A stretch of 64,000 nt of DNA from Microcella daejeonensis. GTDB taxonomy: Bacteria > Actinomycetota > Actinomycetes > Actinomycetales > Microbacteriaceae. How positions within the stretch are numbered: position 1 is the first letter of the stretch; every line of letters starts with the position of its first letter. Shown here one piece after another: positions 8,901 to 16,031 of the stretch. The stretch covers positions 1 through 64,000 of the forward strand of contig NZ_CP113089.1 of assembly GCF_026625045.1 (NCBI RefSeq), in the 5' to 3' direction. The notes below the pieces were generated by a model that worked only from the letters and a program-made list of their open reading frames with translations, searched no databases and was not told the DNA's origin. The position numbers were made by a program, and so were the translations under genes.

Positions 8901-9758
8901 CAGCCCAGTTACCAGTTCTGACACTGCATGAGCGAGAACCTCCGCAACGTACGTCGGCGGTAACCATCGATCGGATTGGTCCGCTCCCGGGACCCGGTAA
9001 CGAAGGGTTCGCCCAAAGGGACTAGTGCGGCTTTCGTGATTGTACGTCGCTGTGTCCGCGCGGGAGGTCATCCATTCGAGGGCAAGCAAGTCTGCTCGAT
9101 CGAGCTGGAGCGATTCGAGCGGATCGGTAGACACGAGCCGGCGTGCGGCATGAAGCTCGCCCGGTGGCAGATCGATGGGGTCGTCCAGGTTGATGCTTGG
9201 AGCAGGTTGCCAATGCGGAAGCAAGGTTTCGATGCAGTAGTCCACGTATCTCAGCAACACTCGGACCACATTGGCGATCCCAAACTTGTACCGCCGCACA
9301 AGTTGATCGTCCACCGCGGCGGCAAGTCGCAAAGCTCGAGACAAGTCAGCTATCGGTCTCTCAATCAAGCCCGGAACCATACGCAGCAACTCGTCGCCGA
9401 CTCGAACAGTCGCAAAATTAGTGGGGTCCGTCGGGATGTAGTCCTCATGCATCGGGCCGATGCCTTTGGATTCAGCTGCCTGGTCGACCAACTCTTGGAT
9501 GTCCGGGAGGGGCTCTTTGCTACCTATGATGGAAATCGAGCTAGCACGCAGACTTGCGGCCAGCGCCACGCCGATCGGTGTGGCGCGGTGACGCGCCGAT
9601 GGCGATGCGGCAGCCGCATACAACGTCGCCCACAGCGAGTCGTGGTCGAACCGGCCACAGACCCGCGCAAACTCGTCGACCTGAGACGCCCCATCATTTA
9701 CACGGACACGCTTCGGCTTTTTTGCCTTGACACGCCCCATGCCCACCCCCAGTGCCAC
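5985..9758 (-). CDS. Large protein of unknown family with a C-terminal PD-(D/E)XK nuclease motif
   Basis: 1257 residues from GTG 9758; TAGCTT lies 9 nt upstream. ATG 9740 gives 1251 residues and remains possible. The N-terminus is short and basic (KAKKPKRVRV). I recognise no domain in the first ~1080 residues, which are soluble-looking without membrane segments. The last ~170 residues carry a restriction-like core: a helix with glutamate (NLAFERALQRQLKDLGF), then EIDLVCG at about 1130 and WLIEAKD at about 1145. These fit the E...D...ExK metal site of PD-(D/E)XK nucleases. GC content is clearly lower than in the flanking chromosome. It stands alone, convergent to the DUF2075 operon and next to tRNA-Pro. 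A defence effector is inferred. Confidence 0.75.
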   Translation of the reverse strand: MALGVGMGRVKAKKPKRVRVNDGASQVDEFARVCGRFDHDSLWATLYAAAASPSARHRATPIGVALAASLRASSISIIGSKEPLPDIQELVDQAAESKGIGPMHEDYIPTDPTNFATVRVGDELLRMVPGLIERPIADLSRALRLAAAVDDQLVRRYKFGIANVVRVLLRYVDYCIETLLPHWQPAPSINLDDPIDLPPGELHAARRLVSTDPLESLQLDRADLLALEWMTSRADTATYNHESRTSPFGRTLRYRVPGADQSDRWLPPTYVAEVLAHAVSELVTGLERDNHSRRALRASCIETTRRALWRFSNTLIEGPPKRPDEILPLTGSEIQWLVPSEGPNFIAVSILFTEDLPRSGPRSIGCVSLAERVRDHDWSEGPVLAQMAGGGSVKLLPDAVVVPLVIVAGTSHLMAPQMPGQATLALEDLTWIAETATADEDLFRFARDLSSPEFPTSFGWEAINYWEPWRANEKTFFKGGISPTHMYFEAHAGGAEWDRAVELSPLEIALHGVGLPALRHAEMAEASSAKVASVAFIASEGEYDHRRGTHHAPDRVGWSLALTTPPIAIVRSDPDWTRAQHYRFLFDVCGGLIFAFDAIGESWRSAHRSLDVPGYQLRLRAFEEDVEQPDGVVQFSSALMQTSGVARSALWTFDLERFVQDADGNPRAANELTVSALEELLQFGGVLPEVAVQIGNEWRNCRPFLILETKAARTKLNHLRSPWRLHLSDQSAATSSFARRLHASGVEPGRYRGIDANNLVKDHLAPLALKELVDGIALHDPQVVVATGMEQLNRVIDHLQKEQGNLTRVARDLATDWDPVERMTELAGESLQLRQCNEIIVEAALRSEATTDTQRPTNAQRWSALLAAADAYRTVTTLSERLHHGVSPVTIEITSAFELNFLDDESTTDGSWLLEGEALNDAAASIRIGPVFDDAETSADGIEDGVDPAMLESFGAATRDVFLTLIALAQWESFEDGQSIAFANQDVALRWVYDAAGKPDEGHRLRLQSAFQMLVVSPDILRSAPWEPWQTRTRRHRLLVKPLIRFPDGTILISPQYLLTTLSVYNNQLTQGVLPWTGEVPEQVSKALAERREHRNLAFERALQRQLKDLGFNTIARVKPGDHERLGVPQITTEIDLVCGRNGDPNIWLIEAKDPAAVYGFAETARQLRAFYRDSESRGRVKPCYTTQLARKESEVRPYIEELAKKLGVTSSPDRGGHVLRSIFVTRHLTPAGYMVSRPYEVFTATQFLALVGQATD

Positions 9759-10249
9759 ATCAAATGCAAGCTATCAACATGCCTCAAACGCGCCGGAGCC
9801 CGACCGTGGACAAATGAGTAGGCAGTCACCGCTCGCCTACATCATCTCCGCTCAGCAGATGATGCTCGATCAACACGCCGCAGACTGACTCACGATCGGC
9901 GTGGCCAAGGGGAACACCACGAGCGCCCCCCTTACCCCAGGCAGGCGGTCGTCGGTGAGTTTGAAGTGCGCGACTTGTACCTCTGCACTCAGCGACGCTC
10001 ACGAGCTGGTCATCCCAATCTGCGCGCGGGGTGGTCAGACGCCGTCCAACGGACGGTCGTCGAGGGACTAATGAGCCATCAGCACGCTTGGCCCGCAATC
10101 TGTTGACTGATTGCGCTCCTCGCCGGCTGATGCCTGGCAGGTCGGGACTTGTCCCCACCGGCTCCCCCAGCCGCGGCTGCGCCGCGCCCCGGGCCCCTCG
10201 CGCGGCGTGGGCCCACCTGCTCGCAGGTGCAACCTTGATTAGCCCGAGC
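9759..10249. other. Intergenic stretch between the large nuclease-motif gene and tRNA-Pro
   Basis: No supported gene. The promoter side of the large gene lies here (TAGCTT at 9768-9773 on the minus strand). A small hairpin is formed by CATCATCT (9840-9847) and AGATGATG (9857-9864). The right copy of the flanking direct repeat is at 10148-10213. No integrase gene is present. Confidence 0.5.
10148..10213. repeat. Right copy of the imperfect direct repeat flanking the 1257-residue gene
   Basis: It matches 5764-5827 in the same orientation with scattered differences. It lies 37 bp from the tRNA-Pro terminator, so the segment between the copies (about 4.4 kb) holds exactly one gene. Confidence 0.5.
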
Positions 10250-10290
10250 ATGCGAAGAGGGGCCGTCCTTTGGACGGCCCCTCTTCGCAT
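10250..10290 (-). terminator. Strong hairpin terminator of tRNA-Pro
   Basis: A perfect 19-bp stem (10250-10268 with 10272-10290) closes a 3-nt loop, starting 4 nt past the tRNA 3' end on the minus strand. It is the strongest simple hairpin I noticed in the window. Confidence 0.85.
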
Positions 10291-10293
10291 CAG

Positions 10294-10367
<74 letters not shown>

Positions 10368-10393
10368 TGGCTCGGCCCCGGAGGGCCTCGGAC

Positions 10394-10399
10394 AGCTTA
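10394..10399 (-). promoter_or_regulatory. Possible -10 box (TAAGCT) for tRNA-Pro
   Basis: TAAGCT on the minus strand lies 26 nt upstream of the mature tRNA 5' end, a reasonable precursor leader. No convincing -35 box is visible. Confidence 0.4.
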
Positions 10400-10440
10400 G
10401 CGGGTTCGGGCGGGGTGGTGAGACGCGGGAGGATGGGGGC

Positions 10441-11094
10441 GTGCGCGTTTTGGTGAGCGGATTTGAAGCGTTCGGGGGTGCGGCGTCGAACCCTAGCGGC
10501 GACGTCGTGCGGCGACTGGCCCTGAGCGGGCATCCCGGGGTCCGACTGAGCACCGTGGTGCTGCCCGTCGCGTTCGCCGCGTCCGGCGGGCGACTGCGCG
10601 CGGCCGTCGACGAGTTCCGTCCTGACGTCGTCATCGCGCTGGGGTTGGCCGAGGGGCGCAGCGGCATCACGCCCGAGCGGGTGGCCATCAACCTCGACGA
10701 CGCGCGCATCCCGGATAACGACGGGGCGCAGCCCATCGATGAGCGCATCGAGCTTCACGGCCCAGACGGGCGGTTCACGGGGCTTCCGGTGAAAGCCATC
10801 GTGGATGCACTGCAGAAGGCCGATCTGCCCGCGAGCGTCTCGCTCAGCGCCGGCAGCTACGTGTGCAATCACGTCTTCTACGTGCTGCAGGCCCTCGCCG
10901 AGCAGTCGGAGCGGCAGGGGCGCCCCCTGCGATCCGGGTTCATCCACGTGCCCGCGAGCCCCGAGCTGGCGGCAGGGCACCCCGGCATGCCGAGCCTGAG
11001 CCTCGATGAGCTCGAGCGGGGCATCCGCATCGTCATCGACACCGTCGTCGCGACGCCGGTCGATGCGCGGCTGCCCGGCGGGGCCATCCACTGA
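10441..11094 (+). CDS. pcp: Pyroglutamyl-peptidase I
   Basis: 217 residues, the normal length for this cytosolic cysteine peptidase, which removes N-terminal pyroglutamate from peptides. The catalytic triad is recognisable: Glu79 in ITPERVAINLDDARI, Cys142 in YVCNHVFY and His169 in FIHVPASPE. The start is GTG 10441, preceded by a GGGAGG ribosome binding site. The stop codon overlaps the next gene (NUDIX) as TGATG, so the two form a small operon and may serve peptide and nucleotide housekeeping. Confidence 0.93.
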   Translation: MRVLVSGFEAFGGAASNPSGDVVRRLALSGHPGVRLSTVVLPVAFAASGGRLRAAVDEFRPDVVIALGLAEGRSGITPERVAINLDDARIPDNDGAQPIDERIELHGPDGRFTGLPVKAIVDALQKADLPASVSLSAGSYVCNHVFYVLQALAEQSERQGRPLRSGFIHVPASPELAAGHPGMPSLSLDELERGIRIVIDTVVATPVDARLPGGAIH

Positions 11095-11501
11095 TGGGCG
11101 ATTCGGGCGAGGTCATCCGCGTCTCGGCGGCGCTCATCGTCGACGAGGCGGGGCGGCTGCTCGTCGTGCGCAAGCGCGGCACGAGCGTGTTCATGCAGCC
11201 CGGCGGCAAGCCCGACGCGGGAGAGAACCCGGCGCAGACCCTTAGCCGCGAGCTCGCCGAAGAACTGGGCGCCAGCGTGCCGGTTGAGGCCCTCGAACCG
11301 CTCGGCAGCTTCACCGCGGCGGCCGCGAACGAGGCGGGGGCGACGGTCGTGGCCGAGGTGTTCCGGGCGCGGCTGACCGGGCCGATCGCCGCCGCGGCTG
11401 AGATCGCCGAGCTGCGCTGGGTGCACTCGAGCGAATTCCCGAGCCTCGCGCTCGCGCCGCTCATCACCGAGCACATGCTGCCCCTGCTGCCCTCCCCCTG
11501 A
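11094..11501 (+). CDS. NUDIX hydrolase
   Basis: 135 residues. The NUDIX box is complete: G-x5-E-x7-REL-x-EE-x-G at about 38-61 (starting GGKPDAGENP, ending RELAEELGA). The enzyme hydrolyses a nucleoside diphosphate linked to another moiety; the substrate cannot be told from sequence. ATG 11094 overlaps the pcp stop codon, so translation is coupled. Confidence 0.85.
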   Translation: MGDSGEVIRVSAALIVDEAGRLLVVRKRGTSVFMQPGGKPDAGENPAQTLSRELAEELGASVPVEALEPLGSFTAAAANEAGATVVAEVFRARLTGPIAAAAEIAELRWVHSSEFPSLALAPLITEHMLPLLPSP

Positions 11502-11565
11502 CAGCGGGCTGAATTCATCCGCGCGGCGGAGGCGTGAGCATCCCTCTACCCCGCATACTGGCGTC

Positions 11566-11781
11566 ATGAACAGGCGCAGCACCTACGTGGCACCGCACCC
11601 CGCGTGGCGATGGATGCTCGGCGCGGGCATCGCGCTCACCATCGTCTCCGCCGTCCTCGGCGGCACCCTCCTCGTCGTCGGTCCGTTCGTCGCCGGTGTC
11701 GCCCTTCTCGCCACCGCTCTCGCCCTCGTCATCGCCGGCGCCGTGCTCGTGCGCCGCCTGCGCGGTCCCGCCGCCGTCTGA
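11566..11781 (+). CDS. Small two-helix membrane protein, function unknown
   Basis: 71 residues: an N-terminal basic stretch, then two hydrophobic helices at about 16-38 and 41-62 and a short RRLRG tail. CATACT lies 6 nt before ATG 11566, close to the -10 pattern of leaderless genes. No family is recognised. Confidence 0.55.
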   Translation: MNRRSTYVAPHPAWRWMLGAGIALTIVSAVLGGTLLVVGPFVAGVALLATALALVIAGAVLVRRLRGPAAV

Positions 11782-11808
11782 CCCCTCGCCGCCGTCGGCG
11801 GTGAGGTC

Positions 11809-11814
11809 TAGCCT
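11809..11814 (+). promoter_or_regulatory. -10 box (TAGCCT) of the GNAT gene
   Basis: TAGCCT lies 6 nt before ATG 11821 with no Shine-Dalgarno sequence, which indicates a leaderless transcript. Confidence 0.55.
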
Positions 11815-11820
11815 CACCGC

Positions 11821-12408
11821 ATGACCGCAGCGGTGCAGATCACCCCGGCCGCGCACGTGCCGTGGAGCGCCGTCGAGCAGGTGCTCGGCTCCGTCGGCGA
11901 GTCCTCGCACTGCTGGTGCCGCTGGTGGCTCAGCACCAACGCCGAGTACAGCGCCCTCGACGATGCGGCCCGCCAGGCCGCTCTGCAGTCCGACCTGGTT
12001 CGGGATGCCCCGCGCGGCCTGCTCGCCACCGTCGACGGCTCCCCTGCCGCCTGGGTCGGCGCCGCACCGCGCCCCGACTACGCCCGCTTGCCCCGCACGA
12101 GAGTGCTCGCCCAGGCGCTCCCCGGCACCGACTGGGCCGATGACAGCATCTGGAGCGTCGTCTGCTTCACCGTGCTGCCCGCCCACCGCCGCACGGGGCT
12201 CGCGACGGCGCTGCTCGGCGCCGCCGTCGAGGCCGCCCGCACCGCCGGAGCCACCGCCGTCGAGGGCTACCCGGTCGACACCGCGGTCGGAGGGCGCCGC
12301 AGCCCCGGCGCCCTGAACACCGGCACCCTCGCGCTGTTCGAGCGGCACGGATTCACCGAGGTCGGCCGCGCCAAGGCCGACCGGCCGGTCGTGCGGCTGG
12401 TGCTCTGA
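11821..12408 (+). CDS. GNAT-family N-acetyltransferase
   Basis: 195 residues. The acetyl-CoA-binding motif A is visible as VVCFTVLPAHRRTGLATALL at about 118-137, followed by an Ala-rich helix and GYPVDT. The C-terminal LFERHGFTEVGR is typical of the GNAT fold. The N-terminal HCWCRWWL motif occurs in a GNAT subgroup of unknown substrate. Monocistronic by appearance. Confidence 0.85.
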   Translation: MTAAVQITPAAHVPWSAVEQVLGSVGESSHCWCRWWLSTNAEYSALDDAARQAALQSDLVRDAPRGLLATVDGSPAAWVGAAPRPDYARLPRTRVLAQALPGTDWADDSIWSVVCFTVLPAHRRTGLATALLGAAVEAARTAGATAVEGYPVDTAVGGRRSPGALNTGTLALFERHGFTEVGRAKADRPVVRLVL

Positions 12409-12478
12409 CCGCGACCCTCTCCACATCTCCGTCGCGCGACGGATGCGAGCGACCGTCATGGCGAGCAGACTGAATCTC

Positions 12479-12751
12479 ATGAGTGAGCAGAACCCGCCCT
12501 CGACGCCGGGCGAGACCGCCGAAGGCACGGGCGGCCAGGGGCAGATGCACCTCGCGCTCGGCATCGTGTTCATCACGCTGGGCGGCTCGTCCTTCTTGCT
12601 CTACGAGGGTTCGCTGCGATTCGTCGGGCTGCCGTTCCTCGTGATCGGCGTGGCCTACCTCGCGATGGCGGTGAATTCCGGGAAGGCGCCCGGCGGCGAC
12701 CACGCCACCGACTCGACACCGTCCCCACCGAGTGAAGGAGATCGACCTTGA
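12479..12751 (+). CDS. Small membrane protein, upstream member of a tandem pair
   Basis: 90 residues from ATG 12479. A polar N-terminus of about 24 residues is followed by two hydrophobic helices (HLALGIVFITLGGSSFLL and VGLPFLVIGVAYLAMAV) and a charged tail. It overlaps the next gene by TTGA. The two proteins share the layout L-x-x-G-x-x-F-x-x-x-G ... G-x-PF-x-V-x-G, so they look like tandem paralogues. Function unknown. Confidence 0.6.
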   Translation: MSEQNPPSTPGETAEGTGGQGQMHLALGIVFITLGGSSFLLYEGSLRFVGLPFLVIGVAYLAMAVNSGKAPGGDHATDSTPSPPSEGDRP

Positions 12752-13047
12752 CGGAGCCGCACCCTTCCGGCAGCGCCCGCTCCCCGCGCACGACGGCGGA
12801 GAAGGCGCGCCTCTACTCGCTGTGGATCGGCGTCGCGTTCCTGCTCGCCGGCGTCGCGCTCCCCTTCCTCACGGACAACGTCGCGACGGGCATCCCCTTC
12901 ATCGTGCTCGGGCTGGTGTTCGTCGGAGACACGCAGGGGCGCCTCCGCGGCCGGCAGAGACTCGCGTTCCGCGGAGGCGGCGATCAGTTCGACAGCACCG
13001 ACGGCGGCGGAGGCAGCACCGACGGCGGTGGCGGAGGCGGCAACTAG
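12748..13047 (+). CDS. Small membrane protein, downstream member of the tandem pair, Gly-rich tail
   Basis: 99 residues. TTG 12748 overlaps the previous stop codon and is preceded by GAAGGAG (12734-12740), which fixes this unusual start. Two helices (LWIGVAFLLAGVALPFL and GIPFIVLGLVFVG) mirror the upstream protein. The tail ends in a Gly/Ser/Asp-rich low-complexity stretch. It converges on the NUDIX gene, with a 4-bp 3' overlap. Confidence 0.6.
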   Translation: MTEPHPSGSARSPRTTAEKARLYSLWIGVAFLLAGVALPFLTDNVATGIPFIVLGLVFVGDTQGRLRGRQRLAFRGGGDQFDSTDGGGGSTDGGGGGGN

Positions 13048-13532
13048 AGCGCGGGCAGCCGCTCGCGCAGGCCCGGCCAGCTCGCGGCGAATCCGGGGTG
13101 CAGCGGCAGAGCATCCACCGCGTCGAGGGCGACCCAGCGCAGTTCGAGGCTCTCGAGATCGGCGACCACCGGGTCGAACAGCTCCTCGACCCGCACGACG
13201 ACCGTCGTGTACGACCAGAAGCCGAGGTCGACGACGCTCTCGAACAGTACGGTGACGGCCCCGGGCGGCACGCCGGCCTCCTCCTTCGACTCGCGCAGCG
13301 CCGCATCGGCCGCCGACTCGTCGAGCTTGCGCGCCCCGCCCGGAATGCCCCAGGTGCCGCCGTGGTGCGACCACTCGGCCCGGTGCTGCAGCAGGATCCC
13401 CGCGGTCGGGTGCCAGGCCAGCAGCCCGGCAGCACCGAAGCGGCCCCAGAAGCGCTGCCCGTCGGGCCCCTCGACCCACGCATCGCCCGGATCCCGCAGG
13501 TGCGGCGGCGGCAGGGGCGGCGGCTGGGTCAT
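13044..13532 (-). CDS. NUDIX hydrolase
   Basis: 162 residues from ATG 13532. The NUDIX box is GIPGGARKLDESAADAALRE followed by SKEEAG at about 67-92, with the canonical G-x5-E-x7-RE-x2-EE-x-G spacing. Substrate unknown. TACGCT lies 6 nt upstream of the ATG. The longer frame upstream (to 13562) has no start signal, so 13532 is preferred. Confidence 0.85.
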   Translation of the reverse strand: MTQPPPLPPPHLRDPGDAWVEGPDGQRFWGRFGAAGLLAWHPTAGILLQHRAEWSHHGGTWGIPGGARKLDESAADAALRESKEEAGVPPGAVTVLFESVVDLGFWSYTTVVVRVEELFDPVVADLESLELRWVALDAVDALPLHPGFAASWPGLRERLPAL

Positions 13533-13538
13533 GCAGGG

Positions 13539-13544
13539 AGCGTA
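13539..13544 (-). promoter_or_regulatory. -10 box (TACGCT) of the NUDIX gene
   Basis: It lies 6 nt before ATG 13532 and has the same hexamer and spacing as at 3574-3579. A leaderless transcript is inferred. Confidence 0.55.
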
Positions 13545-13627
13545 CGCGGCGCAGCCTGACAACCGGCGACGAGAGCGCGACCGCGCGTCACGGCGAGCGC
13601 GCAGGCCGGGCGCGCGACGATGAGGGC

Positions 13628-14452
13628 ATGACCGACGAGCGAGGGGATGCCGCTGCCGCGGCCGCGCGCCGACCCGAGCTCGACCGCACCGCCCCGCCGC
13701 TCCCCGGGCGCGCCGTCATCCGCCAGCGCTGGAGCGACTTCCTCTTCCTGCACTGGCGCGTGCCCGCCTCGGAGGTCGCCCCGATGCTCCCCGCCGGCAC
13801 CCGCCCCGACGTCTTCGACGGCAGCGCCTGGGTGGGGCTCATCCCCTTCGTGCTCAGCGACCACGCCTTCCTGCCGCTGCCGCCCGTGCCCGGCCTCGGC
13901 ACGTTCATCGAGATCAACGTGCGCACCTACTCCGTCGACGAGCAGGGCAACCACGGCGTCGTCTTCCGCTCGCTCGACGCCGAGCAGCTGCCCTCCGTGC
14001 TCGCCGCGCAGGCGCTCTTCGGGCTCCCCTACCGCTGGGCGCAGGCGGGCATGCGGCGCGACGCCGCGCGCGGGACCGTCGAGTACCGGGCCCGCCGGCG
14101 CTCCGGGCAGCACCCGCGCACGCGCATCCTCGCCCGCCCCGGCGCTACGCCCGTCGACACCGCGCTCAGCCGCTTCCTCACCGCGCGATGGGGCTTCCAC
14201 GAGCGGCACCTCGGCCGCACCATCCACGCCCGCAACACGCACGAGCCGTGGCCGCTGGTCGAGGCCGAGCTGCTCGCGCTCGACGATCAGCTGGTGGCGG
14301 CCGCCGGGTTCCCGGGTCTGGCCGCGCGGAAGCCCGACTCGGTGCTCGCGACCCCGCTCGGGCATCCCGGCCTCATCACCGAGTTCGCCGCCGCACGCAC
14401 CCTGCCTTCAGGCGATGCTCAGAGAGCACGGCGGGGTCGTCCCGTAGACTGA
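13628..14452 (+). CDS. DUF2071 (YqjF-like) family protein
   Basis: 274 residues. Family hallmarks are the N-terminal RQRWSDFLFLHWRVPASEVAPMLPAG, then WVGLIPFVLSDHAFLPLPPVPGLGTFIEINVRTY (given in parts: WVGLIPF and FIEINVRTY), and the central ALFGLPYRWA segment. DUF2071 proteins are related to acetoacetate decarboxylase-like folds; their reaction is not known. Its 3' end carries the TAGACT box for the following riboswitch-terC unit. Confidence 0.85.
   Translation: MTDERGDAAAAAARRPELDRTAPPLPGRAVIRQRWSDFLFLHWRVPASEVAPMLPAGTRPDVFDGSAWVGLIPFVLSDHAFLPLPPVPGLGTFIEINVRTYSVDEQGNHGVVFRSLDAEQLPSVLAAQALFGLPYRWAQAGMRRDAARGTVEYRARRRSGQHPRTRILARPGATPVDTALSRFLTARWGFHERHLGRTIHARNTHEPWPLVEAELLALDDQLVAAAGFPGLAARKPDSVLATPLGHPGLITEFAAARTLPSGDAQRARRGRPVD
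14445..14450 (+). promoter_or_regulatory. -10 box (TAGACT) for the riboswitch-TerC transcript
   Basis: TAGACT lies inside the last codons of the DUF2071 gene. It would place the start of transcription near 14457, right at the 5' edge of the riboswitch aptamer. Confidence 0.5.
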
Positions 14453-14457
14453 CAGCG

Positions 14458-14569
14458 TTCAAGGGGAGTACTCCACCCACGGACGGCTCGTCAATACGGA
14501 TGCACACGCGCGACGGAAGCGCGCATCTCGGGCCGCCGGTCCCGCTCGCGGGATGGAGAAGACCTTGGC
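14458..14569 (+). promoter_or_regulatory. yybP-ykoY (manganese) riboswitch
   Basis: The two conserved Mn2+-binding loops of the yybP-ykoY aptamer are present. AAGGGGAGTACT (14461-14472) is loop L1 and GGAGAAGACCTTGG (14555-14568) is loop L3. The expected internal GTCAATACG lies at 14490-14498. The Gly/Cys-rich arms between them can form the paired legs. It sits directly upstream of a TerC-family gene, the classic partner of this riboswitch. A weak stem (TTGGCG 14564-14569 with CGCCAA 14583-14588) next to the AAGGAG ribosome binding site could be the switching element. Confidence 0.85.
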
Positions 14570-14602
14570 GCAGATTCGTCTACGCCAAAAAGGAGCCCCG
14601 CT

Positions 14603-15622
14603 GTGAACGTCACGCCCACCGTCTGGTTGATCACGATCGCGATCACCATCGCGTTCTTCGTCTACGAATTCTTCGCGCACGTGCGCAAGCCGCACGAGCC
14701 CTCCATCGGCGAATCCGCCCGCTGGTCGGCCTTCTACATCGGACTGGCCCTGCTCTTCGGCGTCGGCCTCGGCATGGTCTCGGGCTGGACGTTCGGCGGC
14801 GAGTACTTCGCCGGCTACCTCACCGAGAAGGCGCTCTCGGTCGACAACCTGTTCGTCTTCCTGCTGGTGATGACCGCCTTCGCGGTGCCGAAGATCTACC
14901 AGCAGAAGGTGCTGATGATCGGCATCGTCATCGCGCTCATCATGCGCGGCGCGTTCATCGCCGTCGGCGCGGCCCTCATCTCGAACTTCTCGTGGGTCTT
15001 CTACATCTTCGGCGCGCTGCTGCTCGTGCTCGCCTACCGCCAGGCCTTCTCGCACGGCGACTCCGACGTCGCCAACGGCCGCTTCATGAAGCTCGTCCGC
15101 CGCGTGCTGCCCGTGCACAACGAGTACGTCGGCGACAAGCTCACCACCCGCATCGACGGCCGCCGCTACGTCACCCCGATGCTGCTCGTCATCGTCGCCA
15201 TCGGCTTCGTCGACCTGATCTTCGCCGTCGACTCCATCCCCGCGATCTACGGCCTGACCGAGGAGGCGTACATCGTCTTCGTCGCCAACGCCTTCGCGCT
15301 CATGGGTCTGCGCCAGCTGTACTTCCTCATCGGCGGGCTCCTCGAGCGCCTCGTCTACCTGACCCAGGGCCTCGCGGTCATCCTCGCCTTCATCGGCGTC
15401 AAGCTCGTGCTGCACGCCCTGCACGTCAACGAGCTGCCCTTCATCAACGGCGGCGAGCCGCTGCTCTGGGTGCCCGAGATCCCGACCTCGCTGTCGCTCG
15501 TCTTCATCGCGGCGACCATCACGGTCGCGACCATCGCGAGCCTGCTCAAGACCCGCGGAGACCGCGTGCGCGAGACCCCCGAGGTCAAGGAGGAGGTCAG
15601 CGAGGGCGTCGACCCCCGCTAG
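14603..15622 (+). CDS. TerC/Alx-family membrane protein, probable manganese exporter
   Basis: 339 residues with about eight to nine hydrophobic helices. The conserved acidic membrane motifs of TerC are intact: LSVDNLFVF at about 87-95 and FAVDSIPAIYG at about 206-216. The start is GTG 14603 with AAGGAG 10 nt upstream. Alx/TerC members export Mn2+ or handle metals during secretion; the preceding manganese riboswitch supports Mn2+ export in the plasma membrane. Tellurite resistance, the name's origin, is not implied. Confidence 0.92.
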   Translation: MNVTPTVWLITIAITIAFFVYEFFAHVRKPHEPSIGESARWSAFYIGLALLFGVGLGMVSGWTFGGEYFAGYLTEKALSVDNLFVFLLVMTAFAVPKIYQQKVLMIGIVIALIMRGAFIAVGAALISNFSWVFYIFGALLLVLAYRQAFSHGDSDVANGRFMKLVRRVLPVHNEYVGDKLTTRIDGRRYVTPMLLVIVAIGFVDLIFAVDSIPAIYGLTEEAYIVFVANAFALMGLRQLYFLIGGLLERLVYLTQGLAVILAFIGVKLVLHALHVNELPFINGGEPLLWVPEIPTSLSLVFIAATITVATIASLLKTRGDRVRETPEVKEEVSEGVDPR

Positions 15623-15945
15623 ACCCCTGCGCGGTTCGGGATGCCCGGCGCGAGTTCTGCGGAACTCGGGTCGGGCATCCCGTCGTTCTGCCGGTGACTC
15701 GGTGCGGGCAGGGTCGGCGGGTCGAGCGGCTGGGGTTGGCACGAATTCAGGCACGACTCGGCGCGCCGCCGACGGTCATGCGGCGACATGCCGGGTTAGA
15801 CGTCGAGATGCCTGAATTTGTGCCACGGGCCGAGCGGTCACGCGCGGCAGTGCGGCCGATGAGGTTCGGGATGCCCGGCGCGAGTCGAGCGCGGCGCGCG
15901 CCGGGCATCCCGCCGGTTCGCCTTCGGGGGCTCGCGCCGCGCACC
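15623..15945. other. Intergenic region with palindromic GGGATGCC-type sequences
   Basis: No gene. Two inverted pairs of GGGATGCCCG/CGGGCATCCC occur (about 15650-15682 and 15868-15912) and can fold into hairpins between the convergent terC and der genes, so they may act as terminators. The first pair encloses GAGTTCTGCGGAACTC, itself an inverted repeat. Confidence 0.5.
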
Positions 15946-16020
15946 GCGGCCCGGGACGGGCCTCGGCGAGGGGCGCGAGCGGAGGCCAGAAATGGCCTCC
16001 GCGGCAGCTAGCGCTGCCTC
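15946..16020 (-). repeat. Downstream copy of a tandem duplication of the der 3' end and its hairpin
   Basis: On the minus strand this 75-bp copy still contains the last codons of Der (REKRQR plus TAG). A 10-bp hairpin follows (15979-15988 with 15993-16002, loop TTTC on the minus strand). It matches 16032-16107. Confidence 0.75.
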
Positions 16021-16031
16021 TTTTCGCGCCG

